The notes beneath the pieces are model-generated. The model had not been told where the DNA came from. It did no database searches and saw only the letters and a program-made list of their open reading frames with translations. From contig NZ_CABFVU010000001.1 of NCBI RefSeq assembly GCF_902150045.1, positions 992,001-1,056,000 of the forward strand: 64,000 bases of DNA, written 5' to 3'. Position 1 is the stretch's first letter; each line of letters begins with the position of its first letter. Origin of the DNA: Chitinophaga polysaccharea. GTDB taxonomy: Bacteria > Bacteroidota > Bacteroidia > Chitinophagales > Chitinophagaceae. This document shows positions 51,928-61,016 of this stretch, in pieces. The position numbers and the translations under genes are program-made.

Positions 51928-53412
51928 TTAGTAACCCGGATTTTGTGTCAGTGTACCTGCGCTGATATCAATTTCATCCTGCGGAACAGGCCATACTTCA
52001 TTTTTCCCGGCCACGAAGCCTTTGGAGCCAAATACCGCCGCACCTCTTCCCTGGCGGATCACATCAAAATAGCGATCGTTTTCCATGGCCAGTTCCACCC
52101 TTCTTTCATGCCAGATAGCGTTGCGTAATGCATCTTTATTGGTAGTAGTTACATCCGGCAGGATGGCAGCGTTGCCTCCGCGTGCACGGGCCCGTACTGC
52201 ATTCAGCGAGGAGAGCGCCTGGGTGGTATTGCCCTGTTCGTTGGCAGCTTCTGCGTTCATGAGCAGCACTTCCGAGTAGCGGATCACGCGTACGTTCTGA
52301 TCAGCACCTTCCGTATAGCCCGTTACAAACAAACGGAAAGGCACATACGATTTCTGGTTGAACATAGGATTATCGCCGGTAGGTGGAATAAGATCCCCTT
52401 CCGGTGTGGTTTCTCCCCTGAAAATGATGGTAGCGTCCCTGCGGGGATCGCCGGCTTCATATTCACTTACCAGGCTTTGTGTAGGCACATTGAATCCCCA
52501 TCCGCCGCCAACAACCCCTTTCACTCCCTGGATCTGCGAGTACTGGGAATTGGAGGCGTCTTTACTGTTCAGGATCAGCTGGCACTGGATCTCAAATACC
52601 GATTCTTTTGAATTTTCATTGGCGATGCGGAACAGCTGCTCGTAGTTGGGAAACAGCGTATAGCCGAGGCCCATTACCTGGTTGGTATAGTTAAGCACAT
52701 CCGGCCATTTTTTAAGGTACATGGCCACTTTTGCGTGAAGCGCCAGCGCCGCGCCTTTGGTAGCTCTTCCTGCATCGGAAGCGGGATAAGCCGGAGGGAG
52801 CACCGCTGCAGCTTCCGTCAGGTCTTTTTCTATAGCAGCCCATACTTCAGCCTGAGGTGTTCTTGGCATATTATATTCACTGGCATCCACAGGTACTTTT
52901 AAACGCAGCGGCACATCACCGAAGGCACGAACCAGGCGGAAGTACGCATACGCACGTACGAATTTCGCTTCCGCGAGGTAACGGTTCTTCAGCGCTTCAT
53001 CCATACTGATGGCAGGAATATTATCCAGCACCTGGTTACAGAAATTGATTTCCTGGTATTGTGATTTCCAGAAATCGAGGATCTGGCCTTCCGTAGCGGT
53101 CACTGAAAAATCATCGTACTTATTGAGGAAGCTCGCATCGGCAGCATTACTTCCTTTTTCCGTGTCATCGGAGCCCAGGCTTTCTATGGCTATCGCTGCG
53201 AACCCCACTTGTTTCCACTCGCGGAGATTCGCATAGATGGCGTTTACCGCTTTGGTGGCATCTGCTTCACTTTTCCAGAATTGCTCGCTGGGTTGCTGTC
53301 CCTGGGGCGGCACATCAAGGAATGATTTCCCGCAACCTGCGATAGCGAGTAATACCGGTACTATAACGCCTCCGGCTAAACGTTGTATATTAAGTTGGAT
53401 ATTTCGTTTCAT
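51928..53412 (-). CDS. SusD/RagB lipoprotein of the beta-1,2-glucan locus
   Basis: 494 residues with a lipoprotein signal (VPVLLAIAGC). Contains the family start KSFLDVPPQGQQPSEQFWKS, the TPR-like helices (EAKFVRAYAYFRLVRAFGDV) and the C-terminal motifs (VIRYSEVLLMNAEAANEQGN, IWHERRVELAMENDRYFDVI, WPVPQDEIDISAGTLTQNPG). It is the lid of the SusC transporter encoded 18 bp upstream and lies 17 bp before the LamG lipoprotein gene. With these it forms the outer-membrane uptake complex. The ligand, sophoro-oligosaccharides or beta-1,2-glucan, is inferred from the two GH144 genes in the same operon. Confidence 0.94.
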   Translation of the reverse strand: MKRNIQLNIQRLAGGVIVPVLLAIAGCGKSFLDVPPQGQQPSEQFWKSEADATKAVNAIYANLREWKQVGFAAIAIESLGSDDTEKGSNAADASFLNKYDDFSVTATEGQILDFWKSQYQEINFCNQVLDNIPAISMDEALKNRYLAEAKFVRAYAYFRLVRAFGDVPLRLKVPVDASEYNMPRTPQAEVWAAIEKDLTEAAAVLPPAYPASDAGRATKGAALALHAKVAMYLKKWPDVLNYTNQVMGLGYTLFPNYEQLFRIANENSKESVFEIQCQLILNSKDASNSQYSQIQGVKGVVGGGWGFNVPTQSLVSEYEAGDPRRDATIIFRGETTPEGDLIPPTGDNPMFNQKSYVPFRLFVTGYTEGADQNVRVIRYSEVLLMNAEAANEQGNTTQALSSLNAVRARARGGNAAILPDVTTTNKDALRNAIWHERRVELAMENDRYFDVIRQGRGAAVFGSKGFVAGKNEVWPVPQDEIDISAGTLTQNPGY

Positions 53413-53430
53413 AACAAGTCTGCTTTATTA

Positions 53431-56400
53431 TCAGAAAGTAACATTTACTCCAAAATTGTAGGTCGCGTATAGCGGGTATACGTTGTTATCGATACCTGCT
53501 TCTTTAGGCTTACCACCAATTTCTGGTGTGAATCCCCGGTATTGGAAGAAGTTAAATGCATTCTGTGCATTTGCAAATACCCGCAGGTTTTTCATACCCC
53601 ATCTTTCCGTCATTTTAGCCGGGAAATTATAACCCAGCTGGATATTCCTGATCCTGAAGTAGCTACCGTTTTCCACGAAGAAAGAGTTTGGCAGGTAGTT
53701 ATCTCGTCCGCCAATGAAAGCAGAAGGATAGGTATTGGAAGTACCTTCCCCATGCCAGCGTTTATCATAAAAATCTTTCGTGAAATTTTCGTTACCAAAG
53801 CGCGCACCGAGGTTCACGTTGTATACATCCACACCTGCAACACCCTGGAAGTCGAGAGTGAGGTCAAATTGTTTCCACGAAAAAAAGGTATTGATACCAT
53901 AGCTGAAGCGGGGATTGGGATTGCCCAGCGGAACACGGTCGTTGGCATCAATTACGCCATCGGGTGTACCTTTGGGACCGCTTACATCCCTGTATTTAAA
54001 GTCGCCAGCCCTTGCTTTAGGTTGTGCAGAGCTTAATGCCTCCGCATCTGTCTGGAAAATTCCATCCACGATGTAGCCAACAAACTCGCCAATGGGCCTG
54101 CCTACCATAGTACGCGTGCTGCGGGCCCCGCTGGTAAGTCCGCCGCCACCTGCATAGATTGGGTTTTTACCGGAAACAACGCTCAATACTTTGTTCTCAT
54201 TATATCCCACGTTGCCACCAATAGAGTAGGTAAAATCTTTCTTTATCTGGCTTTTCCAGCTTAATGCTATTTCAAGTCCGCGGTTCTGCAGATCCGCCTG
54301 GTTGGCGATAATAGTACCGGAATTGGTACCTACAGAGCCGGGGATATTTACATCAAAAATGGCCTGTACTGTTTTACGGTTGTAGAAACCTGCTTCCAGG
54401 TATAAACGGTTATTGAGCATACTGGCTTCCAAGCCTACATCTGTACCTACGCCTTTTTCCCAATAAGTGGTTGGCGGCACTACAGAGTTGATACTGGCGC
54501 CGGTATATACATTACCGCCGAAGACGGCCGTGAGATAAGGGTCCTGGGCCACTCTCAATACAGAGATATTGGAAATGATAGAAGCATTTCCTATTTGTCC
54601 CCAGCTACCACGCAATTTCAGGTTGTCGAAGAAGTGCTGCTGCTTCATAAAGCTTTCTTCGCTGATGATCCAGCCCACCCCTACAGAAGGGAAATAGCCC
54701 CAGCGTTGATTGCCATAGGAGCGGGAGGCTCCATCAGCACGCAGGGAAGCATTAAGCAGGTACCTGTTCTTAAAGGAATAGTTGATCCTTCCGAAGTAAG
54801 AGGATACTGTATAAACATCGCCTTCGTCTGTTATTTCCCTTCCTGCTGTACTTCCAAGTTTCAGGTACATATCGCCTTCACTGTTATTAGGTACATTAGG
54901 TGCGGTGGCAGTGAGCTTATAGGTTTGATAACGTTGTGCACCCTGGCCCAGCAATACTCTCAGATCATGGTCTTTGAATTTATTCTGGTAGGTTAGTGTA
55001 TTTTCCACGATCCAGTTGCGGGTGTCGGTATTTTCCCGGGTGAGTTTACTGTTAGTGGCGCGTTGCGCGATGGTAGCTGCAAATACAGGTACATAGTTAC
55101 GCATCAGGTTCTCTCCATATTCGCCTCCGGCGCTGGTGTGGAAGGTAAAGTGTTTGGCAAACCGCAGGTCGGCGTATACACTACCGGTAACGGTTTGCTT
55201 TTTTGTGATCTGGTTGAAAAAGTCGAGAGTTGCCTGTGGGTTGAAATTAGCGCCTTCACCGAGGTTATAATCGTTCGGATCGCCATAGGTGCCATCTGCA
55301 TAGTGCACCGGTACCACGGGGCCAGCAGCATAAAACTGGCGCCAGATAAAATCGGGAACGTCATTTGATTTATTGGCAGATGCAGTAACGGTGTAACCGA
55401 TCTTCAGGGGCTCAAATACCTGGAAATCGTTTTGCAACCGGGCGGTGTAACGCGTAAAATCGTTAGTATTTACCAGGCCCTGCTGATGCAGGTAACCCAC
55501 AGAGAAATTATAGGTAGATTTATCGGACCCACCGCTTACAGATAACTGGTGATTGGTGACCAATGCGTTCCTCAGTGTCTGGTGGTACCAGTCTGTACCT
55601 CTTCCAAACTGGGAAGGATCATCAAACAGAGGAGCTTTATCGTTGCGTTCCTGCAGTTCATTTACCAGTGTGGCATACTGGCTGGCATCCGCCATTTTCA
55701 CATCGTTGGTTACTTTCTGGTAGCCTACATAACCATTGTAGTTCACTACTGGTTTGCCGGATCTTCCTTTCTTAGTAGTAATGAGCACCACCCCGTTTGC
55801 TGCACGTATACCGTAGATGGCTTCGCTGGAAGCATCTTTCAGGATGCTCATATTTTCGATATCAGCGGGGTTAAGGAAATTGATATCATCATACCATACA
55901 CCATCCACTACATACAATGGGTTTGTGCTGCCATATACGGTACCCATGCCGCGGATCTTGATTTCAGGGGCAGCACCAGGCTTCCCGAGGTTGGTGATGG
56001 TTACACCGGGCACTTTCCCCTGGAGGGCGCTTACCGGGTTATTGATAGGTTGTTTGTTGATCTCTTCTCCTTTGATCTGGCTGATAGCGCCGGTAACATC
56101 TACTTTACGCTGTACGCCATAACCTACCACCACCACCTGTTCTACCATGCTTACCGATTCCACCAGGGTTACATTGATCACCGAACGGCTGTTCACCGGT
56201 ATTTCCTGGCTGGTAAAGCCGATAAAGGATACCAGCAGAGTGGCGTTTTCCGGCACCGTGAGCGTATAGGTGCCATCCGGCCCGGTAACTGTTCCGCGGG
56301 AAGTACCTTTAATACTGATAGTAGCACCGGGCACCGGTGTATTTCCATCTTTACTGGTTACTTTACCGGTGATTTTAATATCCTGCAGTTCACCGGTGTT

Positions 56401-56757
56401 AGCCATGATCACTACCAGATTGTTGTCAATCACTTTGTATTTAAGGCCGGTATTGTTCAGTATTTCGCTCATGAGGTCAGCCAGACGTGTGTTGGTCACA
56501 TCCACATCCACTTTTTTCCTGATATCTTTCAATGCGTTATTATACAGAAAACGGTATTCGCCTTGCTTTTCAATGCTACTCAGCACTTTGGCGATCTCCG
56601 CTTCTTTAAGCCGGAGGGTTATTGTTCCCTGCCCCTTCGCATTGGCAGATACCTGGAGCACACCTGCCAGCAGCAGTACGGCGGTCCAATTCATAATTAA
56701 TAAGACTTTTTTGAAGGCATAGGAGGGTCGCTTCGCAGTTGTTAGCGATTTTTTCAT
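53431..56757 (-). CDS. SusC/RagA TonB-dependent transporter with STN signalling domain
   Basis: 1108 residues from ATG 56757 (MKKSLTTAKRPSYAFKKVLL), which gives a proper signal region; the frame is open 31 codons farther upstream. An STN domain (about 40-115: GTITLRLKEAEIAKVLSSIE, FLYNNALKDIRKKVDVDVTN) precedes the CarboxypepD_reg-like module (ITGKVTSKDGNTPVPGATIS), the plug (MVEQVVVVGYGVQRKVDVTG, NPLYVVDGVWYDDINFLNPA, ILKDASSEAIYGIRAANGVV) and the barrel. STN domains contact an anti-sigma protein in the periplasm when ligand is bound. The FecR and ECF sigma genes directly upstream complete that route. It is the first transport gene of the predicted beta-1,2-glucan locus; SusD follows 18 bp later. 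Confidence 0.95.
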   Translation of the reverse strand: MKKSLTTAKRPSYAFKKVLLIMNWTAVLLLAGVLQVSANAKGQGTITLRLKEAEIAKVLSSIEKQGEYRFLYNNALKDIRKKVDVDVTNTRLADLMSEILNNTGLKYKVIDNNLVVIMANTGELQDIKITGKVTSKDGNTPVPGATISIKGTSRGTVTGPDGTYTLTVPENATLLVSFIGFTSQEIPVNSRSVINVTLVESVSMVEQVVVVGYGVQRKVDVTGAISQIKGEEINKQPINNPVSALQGKVPGVTITNLGKPGAAPEIKIRGMGTVYGSTNPLYVVDGVWYDDINFLNPADIENMSILKDASSEAIYGIRAANGVVLITTKKGRSGKPVVNYNGYVGYQKVTNDVKMADASQYATLVNELQERNDKAPLFDDPSQFGRGTDWYHQTLRNALVTNHQLSVSGGSDKSTYNFSVGYLHQQGLVNTNDFTRYTARLQNDFQVFEPLKIGYTVTASANKSNDVPDFIWRQFYAAGPVVPVHYADGTYGDPNDYNLGEGANFNPQATLDFFNQITKKQTVTGSVYADLRFAKHFTFHTSAGGEYGENLMRNYVPVFAATIAQRATNSKLTRENTDTRNWIVENTLTYQNKFKDHDLRVLLGQGAQRYQTYKLTATAPNVPNNSEGDMYLKLGSTAGREITDEGDVYTVSSYFGRINYSFKNRYLLNASLRADGASRSYGNQRWGYFPSVGVGWIISEESFMKQQHFFDNLKLRGSWGQIGNASIISNISVLRVAQDPYLTAVFGGNVYTGASINSVVPPTTYWEKGVGTDVGLEASMLNNRLYLEAGFYNRKTVQAIFDVNIPGSVGTNSGTIIANQADLQNRGLEIALSWKSQIKKDFTYSIGGNVGYNENKVLSVVSGKNPIYAGGGGLTSGARSTRTMVGRPIGEFVGYIVDGIFQTDAEALSSAQPKARAGDFKYRDVSGPKGTPDGVIDANDRVPLGNPNPRFSYGINTFFSWKQFDLTLDFQGVAGVDVYNVNLGARFGNENFTKDFYDKRWHGEGTSNTYPSAFIGGRDNYLPNSFFVENGSYFRIRNIQLGYNFPAKMTERWGMKNLRVFANAQNAFNFFQYRGFTPEIGGKPKEAGIDNNVYPLYATYNFGVNVTF

Positions 56758-56916
56758 ACTTTTAGATCTAGAGGTAATAAAATGGAAGCCAGCTGTTTTC
56801 AAGGATTGGCGAAGCTTCCTGTTATGCTTCAGGGGGAAATGTTGGCGCATTTCCCTTTTTTATTACCAGCAGCTCAAGACGAATTAAACCTGTTACCTTT
56901 TTTCATAACGGAAATA

Positions 56917-58002
56917 TTACTGGTTAATAATAATTTCAGTACCGTGGATGGTATAATTAAATGCAGCAGTCATTTGTAATGCCTGCAATGCCTGCTGAAT
57001 ATTCTCCTGTGCAAATACACCTGTGAAACGCAACTCTTCTTTCTGTTTATCTGCAAACTGAATGGTTACGCCGTACCAGCGTTCCATACGCGCTGCCAGC
57101 GATGCAAACGATTCATCGCGGAATACGAGTTTATTTTCCATCCAGGAAGTTTCCACAATAGCATCTTCCTGTTCTGCATAGTAGGTAAGATGTTTCACGG
57201 CCATCACCGGTTCATTGGTTTTCAACGTGTGTAAAGCGCTGGAATCATCTGATACCAGTATCTTCTCGGTGGGCTTAAGGATGATCCGCTCACCGGGGCG
57301 CCCTTTGAGGGAAGCTTCAATACTTCCCTGCAGCAGGGTGGCTTCCGTTATTTTATCGCCCGGATAAGCCTTTAAATTGAAACGGGTACCCAACACTTTT
57401 ACATCCATCCTGGCCGTATGGATGATAAAGGGATAATCTGCATTTTTAGCGATATCAAAAAAGGCTTCACCACTGAGGTTCACCTCGCGGTTGTTATTGC
57501 CAAAATCTTTGCCGTAGGTAAGTTTGCTGCCGGCGTTGAGCCATACATGGGAACCATCGGGCAGTTGTACGGAAGTGCGGGAACCATTTCGGGTGGCCAC
57601 TTCGCTGATAGCAGGTGAATGAGCAGCTTTCCCTGAAGGCTGCCACCACCAGGCAGCAGCAGCGATGAGCACCCCGGCAACTGCAGCGGCAGCCACATAA
57701 CGAAGCCAGGACCTTCTCTTACCGTCCTCCAGCTGGAATACAGCGGCCTGCTGTTCTTCAGCCGGCAAACCAATGCTGATGCCGCGTTCCTGCATGCGGT
57801 TAATGAGGCGGGTATGCGCCTCCTCTCCTTCCGCCCTTTCGGCCGGATCAGGTGTTGTTTTCCAGATATTTGAAATGGCTTCCACCGGGAAGTGGAGATC
57901 AGGATGTTCGCGCAATAAACCTTCCAGCTCCTGCAGTTCTTCTGCAGATGCTTCACCGGCCAGTTTCCTGCCTATCAGTTCCCATATGCGCTTATTATTC
58001 AT
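56917..58002 (-). CDS. FecR-family anti-sigma factor
   Basis: 361 residues from ATG 58002 (MNNKRIWELIGRKLAGEASA); an in-frame ATG at 58047 adds 15 residues that look unlike a family start. The cytoplasmic N-terminal part binds the sigma factor. One membrane segment (WLRYVAAAAVAGVLIAAAAW) is followed by the periplasmic FecR domain (ATRNGSRTSVQLPDGSHVWL, NAGSKLTYGKDFGNNNREVN, GEAFFDIAKNADYPFIIHTA, MDVKVLGTRFNLKAYPGDKI) and a C-terminal STN-like domain of DUF4974 type (LAARMERWYGVTIQFADKQK). It relays the signal from the STN domain of SusC to the sigma factor encoded 82 bp upstream. Order sigma, anti-sigma, SusC is the standard one for this circuit. Confidence 0.93.
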   Translation of the reverse strand: MNNKRIWELIGRKLAGEASAEELQELEGLLREHPDLHFPVEAISNIWKTTPDPAERAEGEEAHTRLINRMQERGISIGLPAEEQQAAVFQLEDGKRRSWLRYVAAAAVAGVLIAAAAWWWQPSGKAAHSPAISEVATRNGSRTSVQLPDGSHVWLNAGSKLTYGKDFGNNNREVNLSGEAFFDIAKNADYPFIIHTARMDVKVLGTRFNLKAYPGDKITEATLLQGSIEASLKGRPGERIILKPTEKILVSDDSSALHTLKTNEPVMAVKHLTYYAEQEDAIVETSWMENKLVFRDESFASLAARMERWYGVTIQFADKQKEELRFTGVFAQENIQQALQALQMTAAFNYTIHGTEIIINQ

Positions 58003-58084
58003 AACGTTTCGATAGCTACTCTGTATATAGGTACCTTTTGGGATCAATATCTACTAAAAGAAACAAAAAAAATTAGACGGGGTA

Positions 58085-58654
58085 TCAGCGGGACGATTTC
58101 TTCAGCTGTACATTCAGTACCCTGGCTATTTTAGCAAGGGCAACAGCCAGCTGGTTATCGATGGTTTTAACAGACACATTCAGGATTTCTGCTATCTCTT
58201 TATACTTCAGGCCATCTTCACGGATCAGCTTAAAAATGATCTTACAGCGGGGTGGCAATCCTTCTATGGCGGCTTCAATGCGGGTCAGCATCTCTGCCGT
58301 AAGTAACATCTGTTCAGGGTCCTGATGCGGGCTTGCCAGCTCTACAGACAATTCGTCGATGGTAATGGCCGATTGCTTCTTTTGCCTGAGCAGGTATTTC
58401 AGGGCCGTATTCTTTACGCTTACATACATGTACACCTGCAGGTTATTCACATTCTCCAGCTGCTGGCGGCGTTCCCACAGGCTGATGAATACGTCCGACA
58501 CCACTTCCTCCGCCGTTTCGGCAGATTTAACAAAGGAGACCGCAAACTTCTGCAGAGGCTTATAGAAGTGCAGGAACAGTTCCCTGTACGCTACCTCATC
58601 GTCGTATAAACTAATACGGCGTTGCCATTCCTTTATGTCGTTTGCGTGGAACAT
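58085..58654 (-). CDS. ECF RNA polymerase sigma factor
   Basis: 189 residues. Sigma region 2 (AYRELFLHFYKPLQKFAVSF, AEEVVSDVFISLWERRQQLE, YMYVSVKNTALKYLLRQKKQ) and region 4 (LPPRCKIIFKLIREDGLKYK, EIAEILNVSVKTIDNQLAVA) are intact, and regions 1.1 and 3 are absent, as in ECF factors. It is cytoplasmic and held inactive by the FecR protein until SusC signals ligand binding. It should then direct transcription of the SusC-SusD-LamG-GH144-GH144-GH43-GH3 operon. It is the first gene of this locus; the small membrane protein gene upstream on the same strand ends 63 bp away and is not functionally linked as far as can be seen. Confidence 0.94.
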   Translation of the reverse strand: MFHANDIKEWQRRISLYDDEVAYRELFLHFYKPLQKFAVSFVKSAETAEEVVSDVFISLWERRQQLENVNNLQVYMYVSVKNTALKYLLRQKKQSAITIDELSVELASPHQDPEQMLLTAEMLTRIEAAIEGLPPRCKIIFKLIREDGLKYKEIAEILNVSVKTIDNQLAVALAKIARVLNVQLKKSSR

Positions 58655-58717
58655 AAATCAGCTGCTTCGGTAGACAAAGTAAACGAAAAAAACAATGCGG
58701 CGTGGGATGAGGTGGTT

Positions 58718-59113
58718 TTATGACCGGAATACCAACAGGAAAACAACACTAAAATATCCCCAGAGAAAACAAAACACAATATGTACAGTTGTCTCAAAAC
58801 GTTTCCCTTTCCATAGCAACGGGGAATAAACAAAAAACTGGAAAACCAGGCGGCATAACCAGAAAATAAAGAACCCCAGCGCAAGGAGGTGCCCCAGCCG
58901 TGTATGCACAATATCCTCCGCGGCATATATACACGCCATCCCCATCAGCAGCACCATCAGCCCTATAAAAAAAGTATGCACATACATGATCTGCCTGCTC
59001 AAGAGACTGATCACGGCAAACTCCTTCCTCCAGTTAAAGTAACGGGGAAAGAAAACATGTACCAGGGATAATAACACCAGTATATAACCGGCAATTCTAA
59101 GATGCAGTTCCAT
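58718..59113 (-). CDS. Uncharacterised four-helix membrane protein
   Basis: 131 residues with about four hydrophobic segments (LRIAGYILVLLSLVHVFFP, VHTFFIGLMVLLMGMACIYA, LLALGFFIFWLCRLVFQFFV, VHIVFCFLWGYFSVVFLLVF). I do not recognise a named family. The start overlaps the end of the methyltransferase gene by 17 bases, so the two are translationally coupled. It is the last of four overlapping genes (DoxX-like, DUF2071, methyltransferase, this one). A role in membrane lipid or redox chemistry together with the DoxX-like protein is possible, but nothing in the sequence proves it. Confidence 0.7.
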   Translation of the reverse strand: MELHLRIAGYILVLLSLVHVFFPRYFNWRKEFAVISLLSRQIMYVHTFFIGLMVLLMGMACIYAAEDIVHTRLGHLLALGFFIFWLCRLVFQFFVYSPLLWKGKRFETTVHIVFCFLWGYFSVVFLLVFRS

Positions 59114-59843
59114 TTTTCCGTAATATGTAGGCCGTCAGAAAAGGGGTGATCTTCTTCTCATTTTCCAGCTGCAGCCGGGCGCTGCTAAATGTTCTCTTCC
59201 AGGTTGCTCCTGAAAAAAAATGCAGGGACCCAATCGTATAGGCGATGAAGTTAGGCACATCCCTTAAATGCTCCAATACTACAATTTTTCCATCTGCTGC
59301 CAGGCAACGATGCAGCTCTTTAAAAAAAGCGGTTCTTTCCACGGGATCCCTGATTTCATGCGCCGCCAGCAAAAGAAACACTAGATCCACCGATGCAGGC
59401 TCCAGCGGAACAGCGGCGGTGCTGATCACTTCCGTACCGGCATAAGGCGCATACCTTTTCCGGGCACGTTCAACAGACACCTCGGTATGCCTCTCCCGGT
59501 TATAAAAATCAAATACCTGTAAACGCGCTTCCGGGTATTTATGCGCCAGCAAATGACTGGTTTCATCAAACCCGGCATGAATATTCACTATACGCTGCGG
59601 CCGGAGCCCCATCTTATCCAACCACCGCAGGGTATACAGATCTGAATGGTCGTAAATATACCAGGAGACCAATAACGACAACAAGGTAGCAATAGCAGCT
59701 CCGCATAACATCAACCTGGTTAATGTATATTGCGTGAACAGCAAACCCACTGCTAGCAACAGTAAAAACATCACATAAAAATGCCAGTTGAACCGGATAA
59801 TATTTCCGATACCCTGAAACGGTGCTCTGTTTATCTTCTCCAT
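59097..59843 (-). CDS. Membrane-anchored class I SAM methyltransferase-like protein
   Basis: 248 residues. Two hydrophobic N-terminal segments (FYVMFLLLLAVGLLFTQYTL, LMLCGAAIATLLSLLVSWYI) anchor it. The C-terminal 170 residues follow a Rossmann methyltransferase plan: RIVNIHAGFDETSHLLAHKY, LQVFDFYNRER, SVDLVFLLLAAHEI, FKELHRCLAADGKIVVLEHL. The first motif, normally D-x-G-x-G-x-G, is changed to NIHAGFDET, so SAM binding may be weak or different, although the rest (post-motif II Asp, VLEH) is well kept. It overlaps the DUF2071 gene by 13 bases and the next gene by 17. Substrate unknown. Confidence 0.78.
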   Translation of the reverse strand: MEKINRAPFQGIGNIIRFNWHFYVMFLLLLAVGLLFTQYTLTRLMLCGAAIATLLSLLVSWYIYDHSDLYTLRWLDKMGLRPQRIVNIHAGFDETSHLLAHKYPEARLQVFDFYNRERHTEVSVERARKRYAPYAGTEVISTAAVPLEPASVDLVFLLLAAHEIRDPVERTAFFKELHRCLAADGKIVVLEHLRDVPNFIAYTIGSLHFFSGATWKRTFSSARLQLENEKKITPFLTAYILRKNGTAS

Positions 59844-60586
59844 ATATCCACTTTTCCTTTTTTCCAGTAATAAGGAATCTGCCGGATGATAAATGCGTTC
59901 GCCAGCCGCCCTCCCTGTAGTGCAGGATGGTGCAGGAACCCGACCTCGCTATGCAATACAGCAACCGGTACCGGCGTCCAGTGCTCTCTTACCCCTTCAA
60001 TGATCAATACTTCATCCGATTGTTCGTTACAGGTAAATGTAAAAGGGAGCGGGCCTGCAAACCGCCTTGCCTCCTTCCAGTTATTAAACGGGGAGCCTTC
60101 CGGCAATGCAGCAGCTACATCCCCCGCATCAACAGTAATATCCAATCCCGAAGCTACTGACCTGACAGAAATGATATCCTTCTCCCCGCTAACGGTAATA
60201 TCTGTAGTGGTATAACGGTAACGGGTAAACAGGTTTCCCAAAAGCTGCATCTTCTTACGGTCTGTTTCTGATTTCAAAATATATAAGCCTCTTAACCGCT
60301 TACCTTCGCTATTGGTATAACGCACAAACACCCGGTAGCCCGCCAATACAAAATCATTTCCCATAAAAGCGGGAAATCCCCTTGGTCTCAGGTTTTTGGT
60401 TTTCACGATAGCAATAGCTATGAAAGCCCACTGGTCCTGGAATACATCCGGCTCCAGCTGGGGAGGCAGTAAGGTTTCCAACACCGCTACAGGAAAAGCA
60501 TAGGTGAGCACCAGCGAACTTTCAAAGAACGCTTCAACTGCAAAAGGATGATTTTTAATAAAGGCTAACATGGGTTTTAAATTCAT
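59831..60586 (-). CDS. DUF2071 (YqjF-like) protein
   Basis: 251 residues. Reads like a DUF2071/YqjF protein, a beta-rich family related to acetoacetate decarboxylase folds: LPPQLEPDVFQDQWAFIAIA, NLRPRGFPAFMGNDFVLAGY, RVFVRYTNSEGKRLRGLYIL, and FTCNEQSDEVLIIEGVREHW. It is cytoplasmic or membrane-associated, since no signal or clear membrane helix is present. The start lies inside the DoxX-like gene (overlap 32 bases), and its end overlaps the methyltransferase gene by 13 bases, so all are coupled. No catalytic role is known for the family in this setting. Confidence 0.75.
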   Translation of the reverse strand: MNLKPMLAFIKNHPFAVEAFFESSLVLTYAFPVAVLETLLPPQLEPDVFQDQWAFIAIAIVKTKNLRPRGFPAFMGNDFVLAGYRVFVRYTNSEGKRLRGLYILKSETDRKKMQLLGNLFTRYRYTTTDITVSGEKDIISVRSVASGLDITVDAGDVAAALPEGSPFNNWKEARRFAGPLPFTFTCNEQSDEVLIIEGVREHWTPVPVAVLHSEVGFLHHPALQGGRLANAFIIRQIPYYWKKGKVDIWRR

Positions 60587-60935
60587 TGCGGTAAATGACC
60601 AGGATAAAAACAGCGGCTATGATAATATTTATTCGTCCGAACAACAGCAGGTCGGGCACAACAATAAATTCTATGATATTCATGGCGGCTACCAGCAGGA
60701 TCTGTGCAATAGCGCACCAGCACGATTTCATACGGGAAAGGATCCATATGGCCATCCCTGCCTCCAGGATACCGATGATGCGTGTAAGCGCGATTGCATG
60801 AGCCTCCCCCAGTATCCGGGCTACGATCAGCTGGTGTCGGGGAACATAATCCAATACTTTACAGTATATCCCGTTTATGATCCATACAAGGGCAATGGCA
60901 ACATTGATAACATTTTTCTGCTTACTAACGGGCAT
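60555..60935 (-). CDS. DoxX-like membrane protein
   Basis: 126 residues with four hydrophobic segments (VINVAIALVWIINGIYCKVL, IIGILEAGMAIWILSRMK, CAIAQILLVAAMNIIEFIVV, FGRINIIIAAVFILVIYRNE). The first segment's W-x-x-N-G-I-Y-C-K-V-L and the R-I-I-G-I-x-E motif fit the DoxX-like family, inner-membrane proteins with proposed roles in quinone or thiol chemistry. It is the first gene of the four-gene overlapping operon and the next gene starts 32 bases before its stop. A strong terminator lies just upstream, at the end of the GH32 gene, so the operon has its own promoter in the 81-bp gap. Confidence 0.75.
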   Translation of the reverse strand: MPVSKQKNVINVAIALVWIINGIYCKVLDYVPRHQLIVARILGEAHAIALTRIIGILEAGMAIWILSRMKSCWCAIAQILLVAAMNIIEFIVVPDLLLFGRINIIIAAVFILVIYRNEFKTHVSLY

Positions 60936-60966
60936 GGGACAAACTTAATACACCACAAGTTAACAC

Positions 60967-60995
60967 AAAAAACGCCGGACTCAAAAGAGCCGGCG
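60967..60995 (-). terminator. Intrinsic terminator of the GH32 gene
   Basis: cgccggactc pairs with gagccggcg (one bulged A) around a loop of A, and on the minus strand six T follow directly. It stands 21 bases beyond the GH32 stop and is one of the strongest terminators in the window. Confidence 0.9.
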
Positions 60996-61016
60996 CCTTA
61001 TGTTTTCAGAAATTGG

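Noticed and set aside
55549..56700. A 383-codon plus-strand frame
   Set aside because: Antisense to the STN and plug region of the SusC gene at 53431; no domain recognised.
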